A stretch of 64,000 nt of DNA from Pseudomonadota bacterium (GTDB lineage Bacteria; Pseudomonadota; Gammaproteobacteria; Burkholderiales; Rhodocyclaceae). The DNA lies in NCBI GenBank assembly GCA_018262195.1, contig JAGTRS010000004.1, positions 62,001 to 126,000 of the forward strand, given 5' to 3'. Each line of letters begins with the position of its first letter. Positions within the stretch are counted from its first letter, which is position 1. This document shows, piece by piece, positions 55,133 to 63,010 of this stretch. Below the pieces are notes generated by a model. It was not told the origin of the DNA. It ran no database searches and saw only the letters and a list, made by a program, of their open reading frames with translations. Both the position numbers and the translations under genes were made by a program.

Positions 55133-55342
55133 CTAGCGCATTTCCTTCAGGTCGTCACCTTGTTCTCGAAGCAATCGGGATAGCTCTCGCAGTTGATCGC
55201 GCCAGCCGCCTTTGAAAGCGTTACGACTTGCCGCGCTCTTCCCTGCATCCGTAGTTGGCCCTGTCGATTGCTCCCACGGTTTCCAGTTCCTTATCAGTGC
55301 CGATTGCCGCGCCCGTCGTTCCGGTGTCCAGCCGTTGCCCAT
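55133..55342 (-). CDS. small conserved phage/island protein
   Basis: A 69-residue basic protein (MGNGWTPERRARQSALIRNWKPWEQSTGPTTDAGKSAASRNAFKGGW, ending RELSRLLREQGDDLKEMR). The pattern W.PWEQSTGP.T..GK...SRNA.KGG is one I recognise from small proteins of prophages and islands; no function is known to me. It overlaps the 3' end of the preceding gene by 122 bases in another frame, an arrangement I believe is usual for this pair. Confidence 0.65.
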   Translation of the reverse strand: MGNGWTPERRARQSALIRNWKPWEQSTGPTTDAGKSAASRNAFKGGWRDQLRELSRLLREQGDDLKEMR

Positions 55343-55892
55343 GATGTGCCTCCAATAGTTCGTTATGCTCGATTGTCTTTTCTTCGCGCGCGGGGGCGTG
55401 TGGTGCCCCGTTATTCACTTGCTGCGGGCCATTGCTGATATTGGCTTGCCTGGCAAAGATCACTGGCGGGTTTTTGATTGTCGCAAGCGTTTCCAATGTT
55501 GCCCGGCATTGGCTCTGCGCCTTAAATGCAAGGCGAAGATAGGTATCGGTGGCCTTGATGTACTCGCCCATGTTCATGGCAGCGCGCCGTGCCAGTTCAT
55601 TAAATATCGCGTCCAGGGTATGCGCCTGAGTTATCAGCAGGCTTTCAGCCCTAGATAGGTCGTTAGTCTTAACCTTGTCGATTTGATTGCCTAACTCATT
55701 GACGAGTGATTGCAGGTCACTATCGCCAAATACCCGACTGAATGCCTGCGTTGTGAATGCACCACGAACAGTCGGGGTCATGATATTCCGCGCCTTCGTG
55801 GTGTTTTCCTCGTCGCTGGATTGCTCAGTGCCTTGCTTGGTATTCGCCATGAGCTTTTTTGCCGGTGCTTTCGCCTTTGGTTTGATTGCCAT
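55221..55892 (-). CDS. conserved island protein of unknown function
   Basis: A 223-residue protein with a basic Lys/Ala N terminus (MAIKPKAKAPAKKLMANTK) and a helical core (FGDSDLQSLVNELGNQIDKV, SLLITQAHTLDAIFNELARRAAMNMGEYIKATDTYLRLAFKAQSQCRATLETLATIKNPP). The Lys-rich tail and QANISNGPQQVNNG segment are typical of phage- and island-borne proteins of unknown function. Start at 55892 is preceded by AAAGGAAAA. Confidence 0.65.
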   Translation of the reverse strand: MAIKPKAKAPAKKLMANTKQGTEQSSDEENTTKARNIMTPTVRGAFTTQAFSRVFGDSDLQSLVNELGNQIDKVKTNDLSRAESLLITQAHTLDAIFNELARRAAMNMGEYIKATDTYLRLAFKAQSQCRATLETLATIKNPPVIFARQANISNGPQQVNNGAPHAPAREEKTIEHNELLEAHHGQRLDTGTTGAAIGTDKELETVGAIDRANYGCREERGKS

Positions 55893-55908
55893 GTTCGTTT
55901 TCCTTTCG

Positions 55909-56562
55909 TTATTCAGATGCCCGCCATTGATTGCAAGATGCCCCACCGTCAGCAGGAAGCCGCCGCAAAGGATGATTCACACCATAGGCCGGGGGTAGGT
56001 CATGCCGTCCGCCGCAATAGCCCTCTGACTTGCCGGGGCGGGCATGGTATTGGCAGCACAGGCAAGCCTTCACCGTGCCCACCACAGTCGCAGCAAGGGC
56101 AATGCCTCGATCCTTGGCAATCGTTCGGTAGCAGAGCAAAGCGCCATCGGGATCAGCCAATGCCGCCGCCAATGCTTCAGCCCGGTCGTTGTCCGTGTCG
56201 TTGGCGTAGATCGCCTGCACTAGCGCCGTGATTTCGTTGGCTTCAGCCTTGGTCGCCTTGCGTTGCAGTCGCTCGGGTATCGGTTCCGCTGCTACTGCGT
56301 CGGGGTAATAGGCCAGCGCCGCCGCATGATCCACGGCAGGCGCGAACGTCACAGGCAGGTCGTCCCGGTCGGCAAAGTGAAACAGCCAGGCATTGAACAG
56401 CGCCCAATCTTCCGCACTGGCATTTTGTGAGGTATCAGGGGTATCAAGGGTGCAAGCCTTATCCTGCAAGGGTTTCGCTGATACCTCTGGCGGGTTGCAT
56501 GAGGTATCAGGGGTATCAGTCGCCCGGCCTTCCATTCGCAACAGCAGATCAGCAAGCGCCAT
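55909..56562 (-). CDS. island protein of unknown function carrying iteron cluster A
   Basis: A 217-residue protein overlapping the primase stop region by 14 bases. The N-terminal linker (ATDTPDTSCNPPEVS and LDTPDTSQNAS) is the translation of GGTATCA repeats. The C terminus has clustered Cys and His (VKACLCCQYHARPGKSEGYCGGRHDLPP), perhaps a zinc site. I do not recognise a family. The linker is likely constrained by its DNA role. Confidence 0.6.
   Translation of the reverse strand: MALADLLLRMEGRATDTPDTSCNPPEVSAKPLQDKACTLDTPDTSQNASAEDWALFNAWLFHFADRDDLPVTFAPAVDHAAALAYYPDAVAAEPIPERLQRKATKAEANEITALVQAIYANDTDNDRAEALAAALADPDGALLCYRTIAKDRGIALAATVVGTVKACLCCQYHARPGKSEGYCGGRHDLPPAYGVNHPLRRLPADGGASCNQWRASE
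56431..56518. repeat. iteron-like cluster A (GGTATCA repeats)
   Basis: GGTATCA on the plus strand at 56431, 56440, 56503 and 56512, with one inverted copy (TGATACC) at 56479. The pairs have a 9-base period and the gaps from second copy to inverted copy to third copy are 39 and 24 bases. GGGTGCA-N-GCC follows the first pair. Cluster B at 58286-58373 has the same layout in opposite orientation. Confidence 0.7.
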
Positions 56563-59311
56563 GATCGCCCCCTAGCTTCTCCGCTTGAACGGGATACAAC
56601 TTCATGCCGTGCCCACAAATCCGGTAGAACTTCGCCCGCTTGCCATCAGCGCCAGGCGCAGGCAGTGCCCCGGCTTCCTGTAGAACATCCAGCGCCCGAT
56701 TGAAGTCAAAACCCTTCAAGGCTTCGCGCATTCCCTCCGCAGTAAAGAGATATTCGCGGCTATCGTTGCTTTCCTTCCACCATCCGGCCCGGTCACGTAT
56801 CGGTGCCTCACTGGTCGCATCCGCATCGGAGAATCGCCCGCTGCCGTGCCGCTCAATGAAGCCTGAAACCTTCTCAAGAATTTGCCGCCGCTCGTCGTTG
56901 CCTTTGCCACGCATAGCCCGCCAAACCCTGAAGCCTTCCGCCGCTGCCTTGATTGCTTCCCCTTCAGGCCAGCCGGTAATGCCGTACTCGGTTGCCACTT
57001 CGCCTGCCAGTGCCAGCAAGGCAAACCGGCCCGCTGCACGTCTATCCTGCCCTTCGCCACCGTCAGCAGATAGAACCGGCAAATCCTTGATCCTTTCGAA
57101 CAAGGCACAGAAGTCGCGGCTATCGCGGGTCAGCTTTTCAAGGAAGGCCCGCCCGGCGTGTCCGTGGTGTGTCACAGATGCCCGCTTGATCGCATCAGAA
57201 AACGCCGTGCCGCTCGGCAGGTCGTGCAGGTCGTCCCATGCGCCAAACGTCCGCGCCGCTGCAATATCCAGCAATCTCACCGCTTGCCCTGCCTTGGCCC
57301 GGTGCCCGCCTTCTAACATCGTTGTGGCTATGCTGCGTTCGCCACTCGACAGGATGAAACAGCGCCAGCGAGAAACAGCCCGCGCATTGCCGGATCGCCC
57401 GGCCCGCTGCTTGCCGCGTCCGTTGCCCAGGCTATAAACAATCGCCCCCACCTCTCGCGGATCGCATTCGCTAATTTCATCCAGGGCCAACAGGCAATCA
57501 TTGAACAGTGCAGCCGCACCTTCCATGCCGTTAGCCGTAGCTCGCCAACTGCGCCGATAGTTCGGCCCGCCCCAGACAGAACAGCCCGCCTCTAGCAAAG
57601 TCGTTTTGCCGGTGGAAGAGTCGCCCACGAAATGCACCCCGCCGCCTTCAGCATTGCACCGCGCCAACATCGGCCCGGCAAAGGATGCCGACAGCGCCAA
57701 CAGCAAAAGAGGATTGCCAACAGCCCGCGCCGAAATATCAACCTGCCACGATTGCATGCTTCCGCCCGTCGTATGTTCGTCGTGCCCACGTTCGCCACTC
57801 TGGAAAATCACGCCTGAAGCCTTCGGCCCAATCACCGCATCCGGCAAAACAAACGAACCGTCGCACCATCCGACTTGCAGGGCGCAGCGCATCCGGCGTT
57901 TTGGCGGCTTGGCTTGCAGGTAGGATGCCAACAGGTTCCGCGCCTTGGCTGACGGGTCGATTTCCACGCCCATGCTCAGCAGTTCGCCGCGCATGTCGTC
58001 GCCTGCCCCTCTAAGCAAATCCATCGGCATGGCCCATTCACGCCAGCGCCCCAGGGTGTTTTTGAAGCGCAACAGCCGCCCGAAATTGTTGTCGCTGCTG
58101 TCAAAGGTCACAGCTTCCACCCGCACCGGGGAGCAAACCCAGAATTGAACCGGATTGCCATCCTTATCCGTGCCGAAATACCAAACCCCGGCCCGATACT
58201 TTGCGCCACCATGCTCTAGCCAGTCATCAAACACACGATAGGCCGGGCGCTCGATCTCGGCAGGAATGGGGCTTTCGGGTGCGCTTGATACCTCTGATAC
58301 CTCGCCGATTTCTTTCGGGGTATCAGCAGAAAGCCCGTCGTTACTGGCCTGCACCCCTGATACCTCTGATACCTCTATTTCTTTCAACTCCTCGCTATTG
58401 GCTTCAATCAGCCCGGCGATTGCCTGCCGTACCGCATCCAGGCCACACAGTGCCGCCATGTCGTTGAAGTCAGTCGCCCCCACAGGCCGATCAATGCCAA
58501 AGGCAGGCAGGGCCAGCAAGCCGCCAACAGTTCGTGCCGCTTCGGTCGCTGCCATCAGGCCGGGGTTGCCTTCGGTCTGGGTGTCGTCATCGGCGCACAG
58601 GATCAAGGGCAGATCAGGAAACTTGTCCCGCATGGCCTTGGCAACTGCGCCCACGTTCCCGGCATTAAAGGCCACAGCTACGGGGTAGCCTGTCGTTTCG
58701 TGGATCGTAGCCCCGGTTGCAAAGCCCTCGGCAATACACAGCGCCGCCGCGCCGTTGGGGTTACCTATGCTGAAGTAACAGCCCTTTACCCGCCCGCCAG
58801 TCAGAAAGCGTTTGTCACCATCTGGCCCGATGAATTGCAACGAATGAATGGCACCATCGGCCCGCATCGGGATTAGCAGCGCATCGTTGTATTGCTTTGC
58901 GCCGCTGGCCTTGATGCCTTTGCGAGTCAGATATGAATGATCACCGGGGGCGGGTTCGGCCTTCTGCCAGATCGCCGCCGCCTTGGCCTTGGCTTCCGAC
59001 TTGCGCCGGGCTTCCTCGGCTTCACGTTCGCGCCGCATGGCTTCCACCTTGGCCCGGTGTTCTGCTTCTTCTGCCGGTGTCAGGGTGCGCCCAATATCGG
59101 CCCGCCAGGTCTGCATGATGCCGGTGCGCCAATCGCCAAAGCTACCGGCTGGAATACCGTCGTCGTGCAACAGATACCACCCTGCATCATCGGCCTTCTT
59201 GCCGTTGCTGGAAAAGCGGCGCAGCTTGCCATCGGCCTCAATGTCATCCGGTGGAACAAGGCCCGCCAATTGGATCGCATCGCGGAATTGTTGGGTCGGG
59301 TTAATCTGCAT
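56549..59311 (-). CDS. TOPRIM primase / DUF927 helicase replication protein
   Basis: A 920-residue P4-alpha-like replication protein. An N-terminal zinc/PriCT-like region precedes a Glu/Arg-rich coiled linker (about 95-125). The TOPRIM domain has ALCIAEGFATGATIHE and LILCADDDTQTEG (about 185-250). A low-complexity linker (about 305-355, EVSEVS repeats) encodes iteron cluster B. The DUF927 superfamily-3-type ATPase has Walker A GDSSTGKTTLL and Walker B LLALDEISECD. It should prime and unwind at the element's own origin. Starts 11 bases inside the upstream winged-helix gene. Confidence 0.85.
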   Translation of the reverse strand: MQINPTQQFRDAIQLAGLVPPDDIEADGKLRRFSSNGKKADDAGWYLLHDDGIPAGSFGDWRTGIMQTWRADIGRTLTPAEEAEHRAKVEAMRREREAEEARRKSEAKAKAAAIWQKAEPAPGDHSYLTRKGIKASGAKQYNDALLIPMRADGAIHSLQFIGPDGDKRFLTGGRVKGCYFSIGNPNGAAALCIAEGFATGATIHETTGYPVAVAFNAGNVGAVAKAMRDKFPDLPLILCADDDTQTEGNPGLMAATEAARTVGGLLALPAFGIDRPVGATDFNDMAALCGLDAVRQAIAGLIEANSEELKEIEVSEVSGVQASNDGLSADTPKEIGEVSEVSSAPESPIPAEIERPAYRVFDDWLEHGGAKYRAGVWYFGTDKDGNPVQFWVCSPVRVEAVTFDSSDNNFGRLLRFKNTLGRWREWAMPMDLLRGAGDDMRGELLSMGVEIDPSAKARNLLASYLQAKPPKRRMRCALQVGWCDGSFVLPDAVIGPKASGVIFQSGERGHDEHTTGGSMQSWQVDISARAVGNPLLLLALSASFAGPMLARCNAEGGGVHFVGDSSTGKTTLLEAGCSVWGGPNYRRSWRATANGMEGAAALFNDCLLALDEISECDPREVGAIVYSLGNGRGKQRAGRSGNARAVSRWRCFILSSGERSIATTMLEGGHRAKAGQAVRLLDIAAARTFGAWDDLHDLPSGTAFSDAIKRASVTHHGHAGRAFLEKLTRDSRDFCALFERIKDLPVLSADGGEGQDRRAAGRFALLALAGEVATEYGITGWPEGEAIKAAAEGFRVWRAMRGKGNDERRQILEKVSGFIERHGSGRFSDADATSEAPIRDRAGWWKESNDSREYLFTAEGMREALKGFDFNRALDVLQEAGALPAPGADGKRAKFYRICGHGMKLYPVQAEKLGGDHGAC
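58286..58373. repeat. iteron-like cluster B (TGATACC repeats)
   Basis: TGATACC on the plus strand at 58286, 58295, 58358 and 58367, with one opposite copy (GGTATCA) at 58319. Read on the minus strand it gives the same order and the same 9, 39, 24 and 9-base steps as cluster A, and the same GGGTGCA-N-GCC after the first pair. It lies within the primase gene, in the linker between the TOPRIM and DUF927 domains. Confidence 0.7.
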
Positions 59312-59657
59312 CGCCGCCCCCTTCTTCCTCGAAGAAGCCAGGACGCGGCCATTCCGGCGAACCCAGCGAATACAGGGCAGCTTTGCGCCGGATCACGCCA
59401 CGAAAATCGACTTCCGGCAGGATGGTCGTCCGTATATTGAAGCCCATTGCCCGCAGGTTATGTACCCTTGCCGCCGCTTCAGGAATGGCATGGTCGGCAG
59501 TCAGCACGAACGACAGAAGCGGCTGATACTGGCGAATCAAGCTCATCACCTCGGCACATTGGCCGGTAACGATTGGCGGGGTACTATGGCGGCTGTCGAA
59601 TGTAGTTTTTGAAGCCGTGCCGGTGCCTGCCGTGTGCGGCTTTTTCTTGTCGGTCAT
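59301..59657 (-). CDS. winged-helix-like island protein
   Basis: A 118-residue protein. The region VMSLIRQYQPLLSFVLTADHAIPEAAARVHNLRAMGFNIRTTI, then FRGVIRRKAALYSLGSPEWPRPGF, resembles helix-turn-helix proteins found beside replication genes in prophages and islands. Possible DNA-binding accessory of replication. It overlaps the primase start by 11 bases. Confidence 0.65.
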   Translation of the reverse strand: MTDKKKPHTAGTGTASKTTFDSRHSTPPIVTGQCAEVMSLIRQYQPLLSFVLTADHAIPEAAARVHNLRAMGFNIRTTILPEVDFRGVIRRKAALYSLGSPEWPRPGFFEEEGGGDAD

Positions 59658-59666
59658 ATCGCCCCC

Positions 59667-59894
59667 TTACGCCGCCAGGGCTTTGCGAAGGTCGCCCACG
59701 TTCCAGGCCGTAACGCGCTCTGACAGCTTACGGGGGGCGGGCAGGGTGCCACGCTTGACCATGCGCCAGACGGTAGCTGACGAACATCCGACAAGTGCCT
59801 GCACTACTGGCAGGCGAACATGCGCGGAATCGGGAAATGAATCGTAGTTGGTAAGCGCGTCAGGAATTGCGCTCGGGTCGGTATGGTGTGCCAT
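59667..59894 (-). CDS. AlpA/MerR-like excision regulator
   Basis: A 75-residue protein with a single winged-helix DNA-binding domain (VRLPVVQALVGCSSATVWRMVKRGTLPAPRKLSERVTAWNVGDLRKAL), the AlpA pattern. In P4-like elements AlpA controls integrase expression and excision. ATG at 59894 with AAGGA about 9 bases upstream; a longer frame was rejected. Leads the replication gene block. Confidence 0.82.
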   Translation of the reverse strand: MAHHTDPSAIPDALTNYDSFPDSAHVRLPVVQALVGCSSATVWRMVKRGTLPAPRKLSERVTAWNVGDLRKALAA

Positions 59895-59963
59895 GCTGTG
59901 CTGTCCTTTGATGTTTAGTGCGACAGCACTCACAATATTTACGCTAGCAATCTGTTTGAATGG

Positions 59964-60003
59964 CCTGTGCTGGCAGCGGCTAGCCTGTACTAGCGGAGGC
60001 TAG
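59964..60003. repeat. tandem 20-bp repeat upstream of AlpA gene
   Basis: Two adjoining 20-base units, both of the form CCTGT-x-CT-x-GC-x-G-x-GGCTAG, agree at 16 of 20 positions. They lie 70-110 bases before the AlpA-like start and touch the stop codon of the next gene upstream. An autoregulatory operator is the likeliest role. Confidence 0.5.
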
Positions 60004-61121
60004 GCCGGGTCTGGCGTCCCCCTAAGAGCTTTGCGTGCCGTTGAGAATGACATCTCCAAAGCAGCGCACTCCTGTTCTGCGCAAATGTCTCTGCTGGAAT
60101 ACTTTCCTGTCTTCCATATCTCTTGAATCCTCCGCCGCTTGTCTCGACTTCCCCCGGGTTTCGAATGGAGAACATTTGCTGCTAATCGTCCCAACTTTGC
60201 CAATGCGTCCTTTTGATCTTGCTCCGGGTACCCAGCAGAAAGAAGTCCTATGATCTCGCTTGCCAAGCCGAAAAGGTACGTAGCTTCGTTTACGCTAGCT
60301 TCGCCCGAAATTACTCGAACGTAAACGTGAAGCCCGAACCCCACCAACCTGTCACGAACACTGGCAGTTCGCCAATTTAAATTGGCTTCGTCGCCATCCA
60401 AAACATAGCTAGCGCTTGGATTCTCGCCGGTCTTCAAAAGAAGTGAAGAATCGGATCGCGAAAGGTACTGCTCTCCGCCCTCTGTCCTATCAAGCATCAC
60501 AATTCGCTGCCAATTACCGATACCGACAAGCTTGATATAGTCATTGTCGCTATTGGACCTCTCTGCAAATTCTGAGAATCTCAAATGCAACGCTTCAAAC
60601 TGGGCACCTAGCGCGCTTTCAGCTTCGTCTGCTCTTGCTTCTAGATGAAGTTTTTCCAGATCGAGGCCATCGATCCGTAAAACCTCCTCACGCAAAATGC
60701 ACAAGTGATCTAGAGAAATTACAACCGGTGGATCAAACTCAACATTCCACCATCCTTCATCAAATTTTCTGGCTTCAAACAACTCGAACGGTACGCCGCC
60801 AGGCATATCCATAAAACGTATCGATTCAGGATGCAGCTCAAATACACCATCCGGCATATTGTTTGTAGTTCTTGCTAGCCATGCCTGAAATACCGCGTCC
60901 CATTCTTCTGCCTCTACTCGTTCTTCTTCGCTTTGTGGCTCTAGATTGTTCTCTTCGCCATCGTCAAGACAAATCCGAGTACGGTGCATACCTACTGCCA
61001 TTCCATAGATATTGGCGCAAATTTGTAGTCGGTCTTGAATACCAAGATGTAGAAGGTCGTGAACATTGCACCCCCACCGTTCAGCGAGTACCGGCAACAG
61101 GTAAAAATCACGAACAATCAT
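60000..61121 (-). CDS. island cargo protein of unknown function
   Basis: A 373-residue soluble protein. The N terminus (VRDFYLLPVLAERWGCNVHDLLHLGIQDRLQICANIYG) looks like a short helical DNA-binding or targeting domain seen in several island proteins. An acidic linker (DDGEENNLEPQSEEERVEAEEWD) and a helical C-terminal half follow, ending with a basic stretch (RDKRRRIQEIW). The codons are AT-richer than those of the replication block. I cannot name a function; accessory or defence cargo is possible given its place between integrase and AlpA. Confidence 0.6.
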   Translation of the reverse strand: MIVRDFYLLPVLAERWGCNVHDLLHLGIQDRLQICANIYGMAVGMHRTRICLDDGEENNLEPQSEEERVEAEEWDAVFQAWLARTTNNMPDGVFELHPESIRFMDMPGGVPFELFEARKFDEGWWNVEFDPPVVISLDHLCILREEVLRIDGLDLEKLHLEARADEAESALGAQFEALHLRFSEFAERSNSDNDYIKLVGIGNWQRIVMLDRTEGGEQYLSRSDSSLLLKTGENPSASYVLDGDEANLNWRTASVRDRLVGFGLHVYVRVISGEASVNEATYLFGLASEIIGLLSAGYPEQDQKDALAKLGRLAANVLHSKPGGSRDKRRRIQEIWKTGKYSSRDICAEQECAALEMSFSTARKALRGTPDPA

Positions 61122-61219
61122 TTCGCGCCCCTTTCACGCTTAACCCTTTATCAGAAGCCGCGCCAGCCGGGTAAGGGTACCCGGTGTTCCTCCCGTCGGA
61201 GTAGGCGCTGCAAACTCGT

Positions 61220-61474
61220 TTACTGTATTGAGTCGCTTCCGGTCCGCGCCAGTTCTGCAACTTGCAGCACCACTCTGCCGCGAAGATCAATTGAATCTAG
61301 ATGATTGATTTCTTCCTGGGTAACTGCCTCTGCGTGGCGTAGGACGCGAATTGCGTTTCCATCCCCATCTTCATCAAGGCTAGCGGAAGCGCATTGCATT
61401 AGCGCCTGCACATCGTATAGGCGGTTCACTAGTTCGCCGAGGCTAGGTGTAGCGTTAGAATCAATTTCAGCCAC
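61220..61474 (-). CDS. small acidic island protein of unknown function
   Basis: An 84-residue helical, acidic protein (VAEIDSNATPSLGELVNRLYDVQALMQCASASLDEDGDGNAIRVLRHAEAV). I prefer the GTG at 61474 because AAGGAG lies 7 bases upstream; the ATG at 61501 overlaps that site. Ninety-eight bases separate it from the next gene. No family recognised. Confidence 0.5.
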   Translation of the reverse strand: MAEIDSNATPSLGELVNRLYDVQALMQCASASLDEDGDGNAIRVLRHAEAVTQEEINHLDSIDLRGRVVLQVAELARTGSDSIQ

Positions 61475-61555
61475 TTTGTAACTCCTTCGTAGTTGCTTCA
61501 TGGTCAGGGTCGGTCGGTGCCTCTAACACCTCCCGGCCCGCTTTGCCCGATACCA

Positions 61556-62833
61556 TCAGGCCACGGTCTTGCTCTTCTTCAACGGCACAACGTTGTAATC
61601 TGGTTTCCCGGCTTCCAGGGCTTTCAGCAGCTTGGCCCATTCATTCAGCGCCGCCTTCCGTTCGTCAAAGTAGTCGTGCCGGTTGTAGGTGCCTTCCACG
61701 CCTTTCAGCTTATGGTTAAGGCAACGCTCGGCAACGTAAGGATCAACGCCCAATGCCGCCAGGTGCGTGCGTGCGGTGCGCCGGAAGTCGTGAATGGTGA
61801 AGTTCGGAATATCGGCCAGCTTCGGCTTGATATGCTTGGATAGCGCCGCATTCAGCGTATTCAGGTCAATGTGCGGAATCATCCGGTGTTGCATCTTCCG
61901 CGCAGGGAAAACGTAGGCGCTGCCACAGGCCAGTCGCTTCAATTCCTGCAATGTCTCGACAGCCAAAGGCGGAAGTGGGATATCAATCGCCGCACTGGTC
62001 TTGGTACGTTCTTCCGGCAGATGCCAGACGCCGCCATCAAGATCAAACTCCGACCAGGGGGCGGAAACTAACTCTTCCTTCCGAACGGCCAGCAACAGCA
62101 GCAAGCGAATAGCGTAATGGTTTTCGATAGTGAAGGTGCCCGCCTTGTCCTTCATCGCTTGGAACAGCTTTACGATTTCCTCGCGGGTCAGCCAGCGGTC
62201 GCGTGTTTCCTCCTTGCCACCAGCATCGGAAATATCAAATGCACTGGCCGGGTTGTACTGAATCACATGGCGCTTGATAGCATAGTCAAATATCCGCTTA
62301 GTCCAGCGCAGCACGTCATTAGCCATTGTTGGCGCACCGCGCTTGACGATGGTTTGCAGCATATTGTCGACGTCGCGGGGCTTCACGTCCTCGGCTTTCA
62401 GCTTGCCCATGTTCGGCTTGATGTCGTTCTCGATCCTTGACCGGACAATATTCGGATGCTTCCAGCGCCCGAGAATCATTCGCTCGAAATACTCGTCAGC
62501 CAGTTGTGCGACCGTCACGGCGTTTTTCTCGGCTTCGATTTTGGCCACGGCTTCACGCTTGCGTTCTTGCTTCTCTCCCGCAACGTCATGGCCTAACGCC
62601 ACTTGTGCCGACAAGTCTTTGGCGGTCTTGCGAGCGTCTGCCAGTGACAGCACGGCATAGCTGCCCAGATTCATGATTCGTTGCTTTCCGGCAAAGCGAT
62701 AACGGAATTTCCAAACAGGCGTTGCGTAGCTCTCACGGTAACAAAGGTAAAGACCATCGCCGTCCCCGCGCTGCTCAAAGCGTTCCCCGCTCTTGATCCA
62801 TGCACGAATTTGAATATCCGACAGCTTGCCCAT
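61556..62833 (-). CDS. P4-type tyrosine integrase
   Basis: A 425-residue site-specific recombinase. The N-terminal arm-binding DUF4102 domain (residues about 1-95, WKFRYRFAGKQRIMNLGSYAVLSLADARKTA), core-binding domain (about 105-205) and catalytic domain are complete. Catalytic residues are Arg in LLLLLAVRKEEL, HDFRR (His-x-x-Arg), the His in CLNHKLKG and the Tyr in TYNRHDY. The ATG at 62833 (MGKLSDIQIRAW) fits the family. It lies 49 bases from the right boundary repeat, as expected of an integrase beside its att site. Confidence 0.92.
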   Translation of the reverse strand: MGKLSDIQIRAWIKSGERFEQRGDGDGLYLCYRESYATPVWKFRYRFAGKQRIMNLGSYAVLSLADARKTAKDLSAQVALGHDVAGEKQERKREAVAKIEAEKNAVTVAQLADEYFERMILGRWKHPNIVRSRIENDIKPNMGKLKAEDVKPRDVDNMLQTIVKRGAPTMANDVLRWTKRIFDYAIKRHVIQYNPASAFDISDAGGKEETRDRWLTREEIVKLFQAMKDKAGTFTIENHYAIRLLLLLAVRKEELVSAPWSEFDLDGGVWHLPEERTKTSAAIDIPLPPLAVETLQELKRLACGSAYVFPARKMQHRMIPHIDLNTLNAALSKHIKPKLADIPNFTIHDFRRTARTHLAALGVDPYVAERCLNHKLKGVEGTYNRHDYFDERKAALNEWAKLLKALEAGKPDYNVVPLKKSKTVA

Positions 62834-62881
62834 GACAACCTCCGCAATGTGCACCCCTAAAACATAGCCTTGTGCACCTCT

Positions 62882-62926
62882 GGGTTCACATAGGGGTGCA
62901 CATGAATAATGCGCTTTCCTGATATG
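62882..62926 (+). repeat. right boundary repeat (attR candidate)
   Basis: GGGTTCAC (62882) and GGGTGCAC (62894) at 12-base spacing, then ATGCGCTTTCCTGATATG. It pairs with 53809-53853. Two more TGTGCACC motifs near 62849 and 62871, beside the integrase start, could be arm-type sites. Confidence 0.5.
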
Positions 62927-62940
62927 ACATGCAACACCAT

Positions 62941-62970
62941 GAAAAGAAAAAAGCCGCATGGTTAGCGGCC
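62941..62970 (-). terminator. rho-independent terminator of yicC
   Basis: On the minus strand GCCGC-TAACCAT-GCGGC followed by TTTTTTCTTTTC, about 40 bases after the yicC stop. The right boundary repeat lies just beyond, so the element is inserted downstream of an intact yicC unit. Confidence 0.85.
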
Positions 62971-63010
62971 TCTGAGGGTTCTTTGCAATGTTCTGCAACA
63001 GGGTGAAATA

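Larger units (their letters stand above)
53809..62926. mobile_element. P4-type integrated element (satellite-like island)
   Basis: About 9.1 kb bounded by imperfect direct repeats (53809-53853 and 62882-62926). Contents from right to left: tyrosine integrase, two small unknown genes, AlpA-like regulator, winged-helix protein, TOPRIM/DUF927 primase-helicase, three small accessory genes, and at the far end a plus-strand PEP-CTERM gene. There are no capsid, relaxase or conjugation genes. The gene set recalls P4-like satellites or small integrative elements that need a helper. It lies between yicC and the sensor kinase next to gmk. No tRNA is present at either end. Confidence 0.8.

Noticed and set aside
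55221..55342. Frameshift joining the 223- and 69-residue island genes
   Set aside because: Both frames look like complete family members, so a real overlap is more likely than a broken gene.
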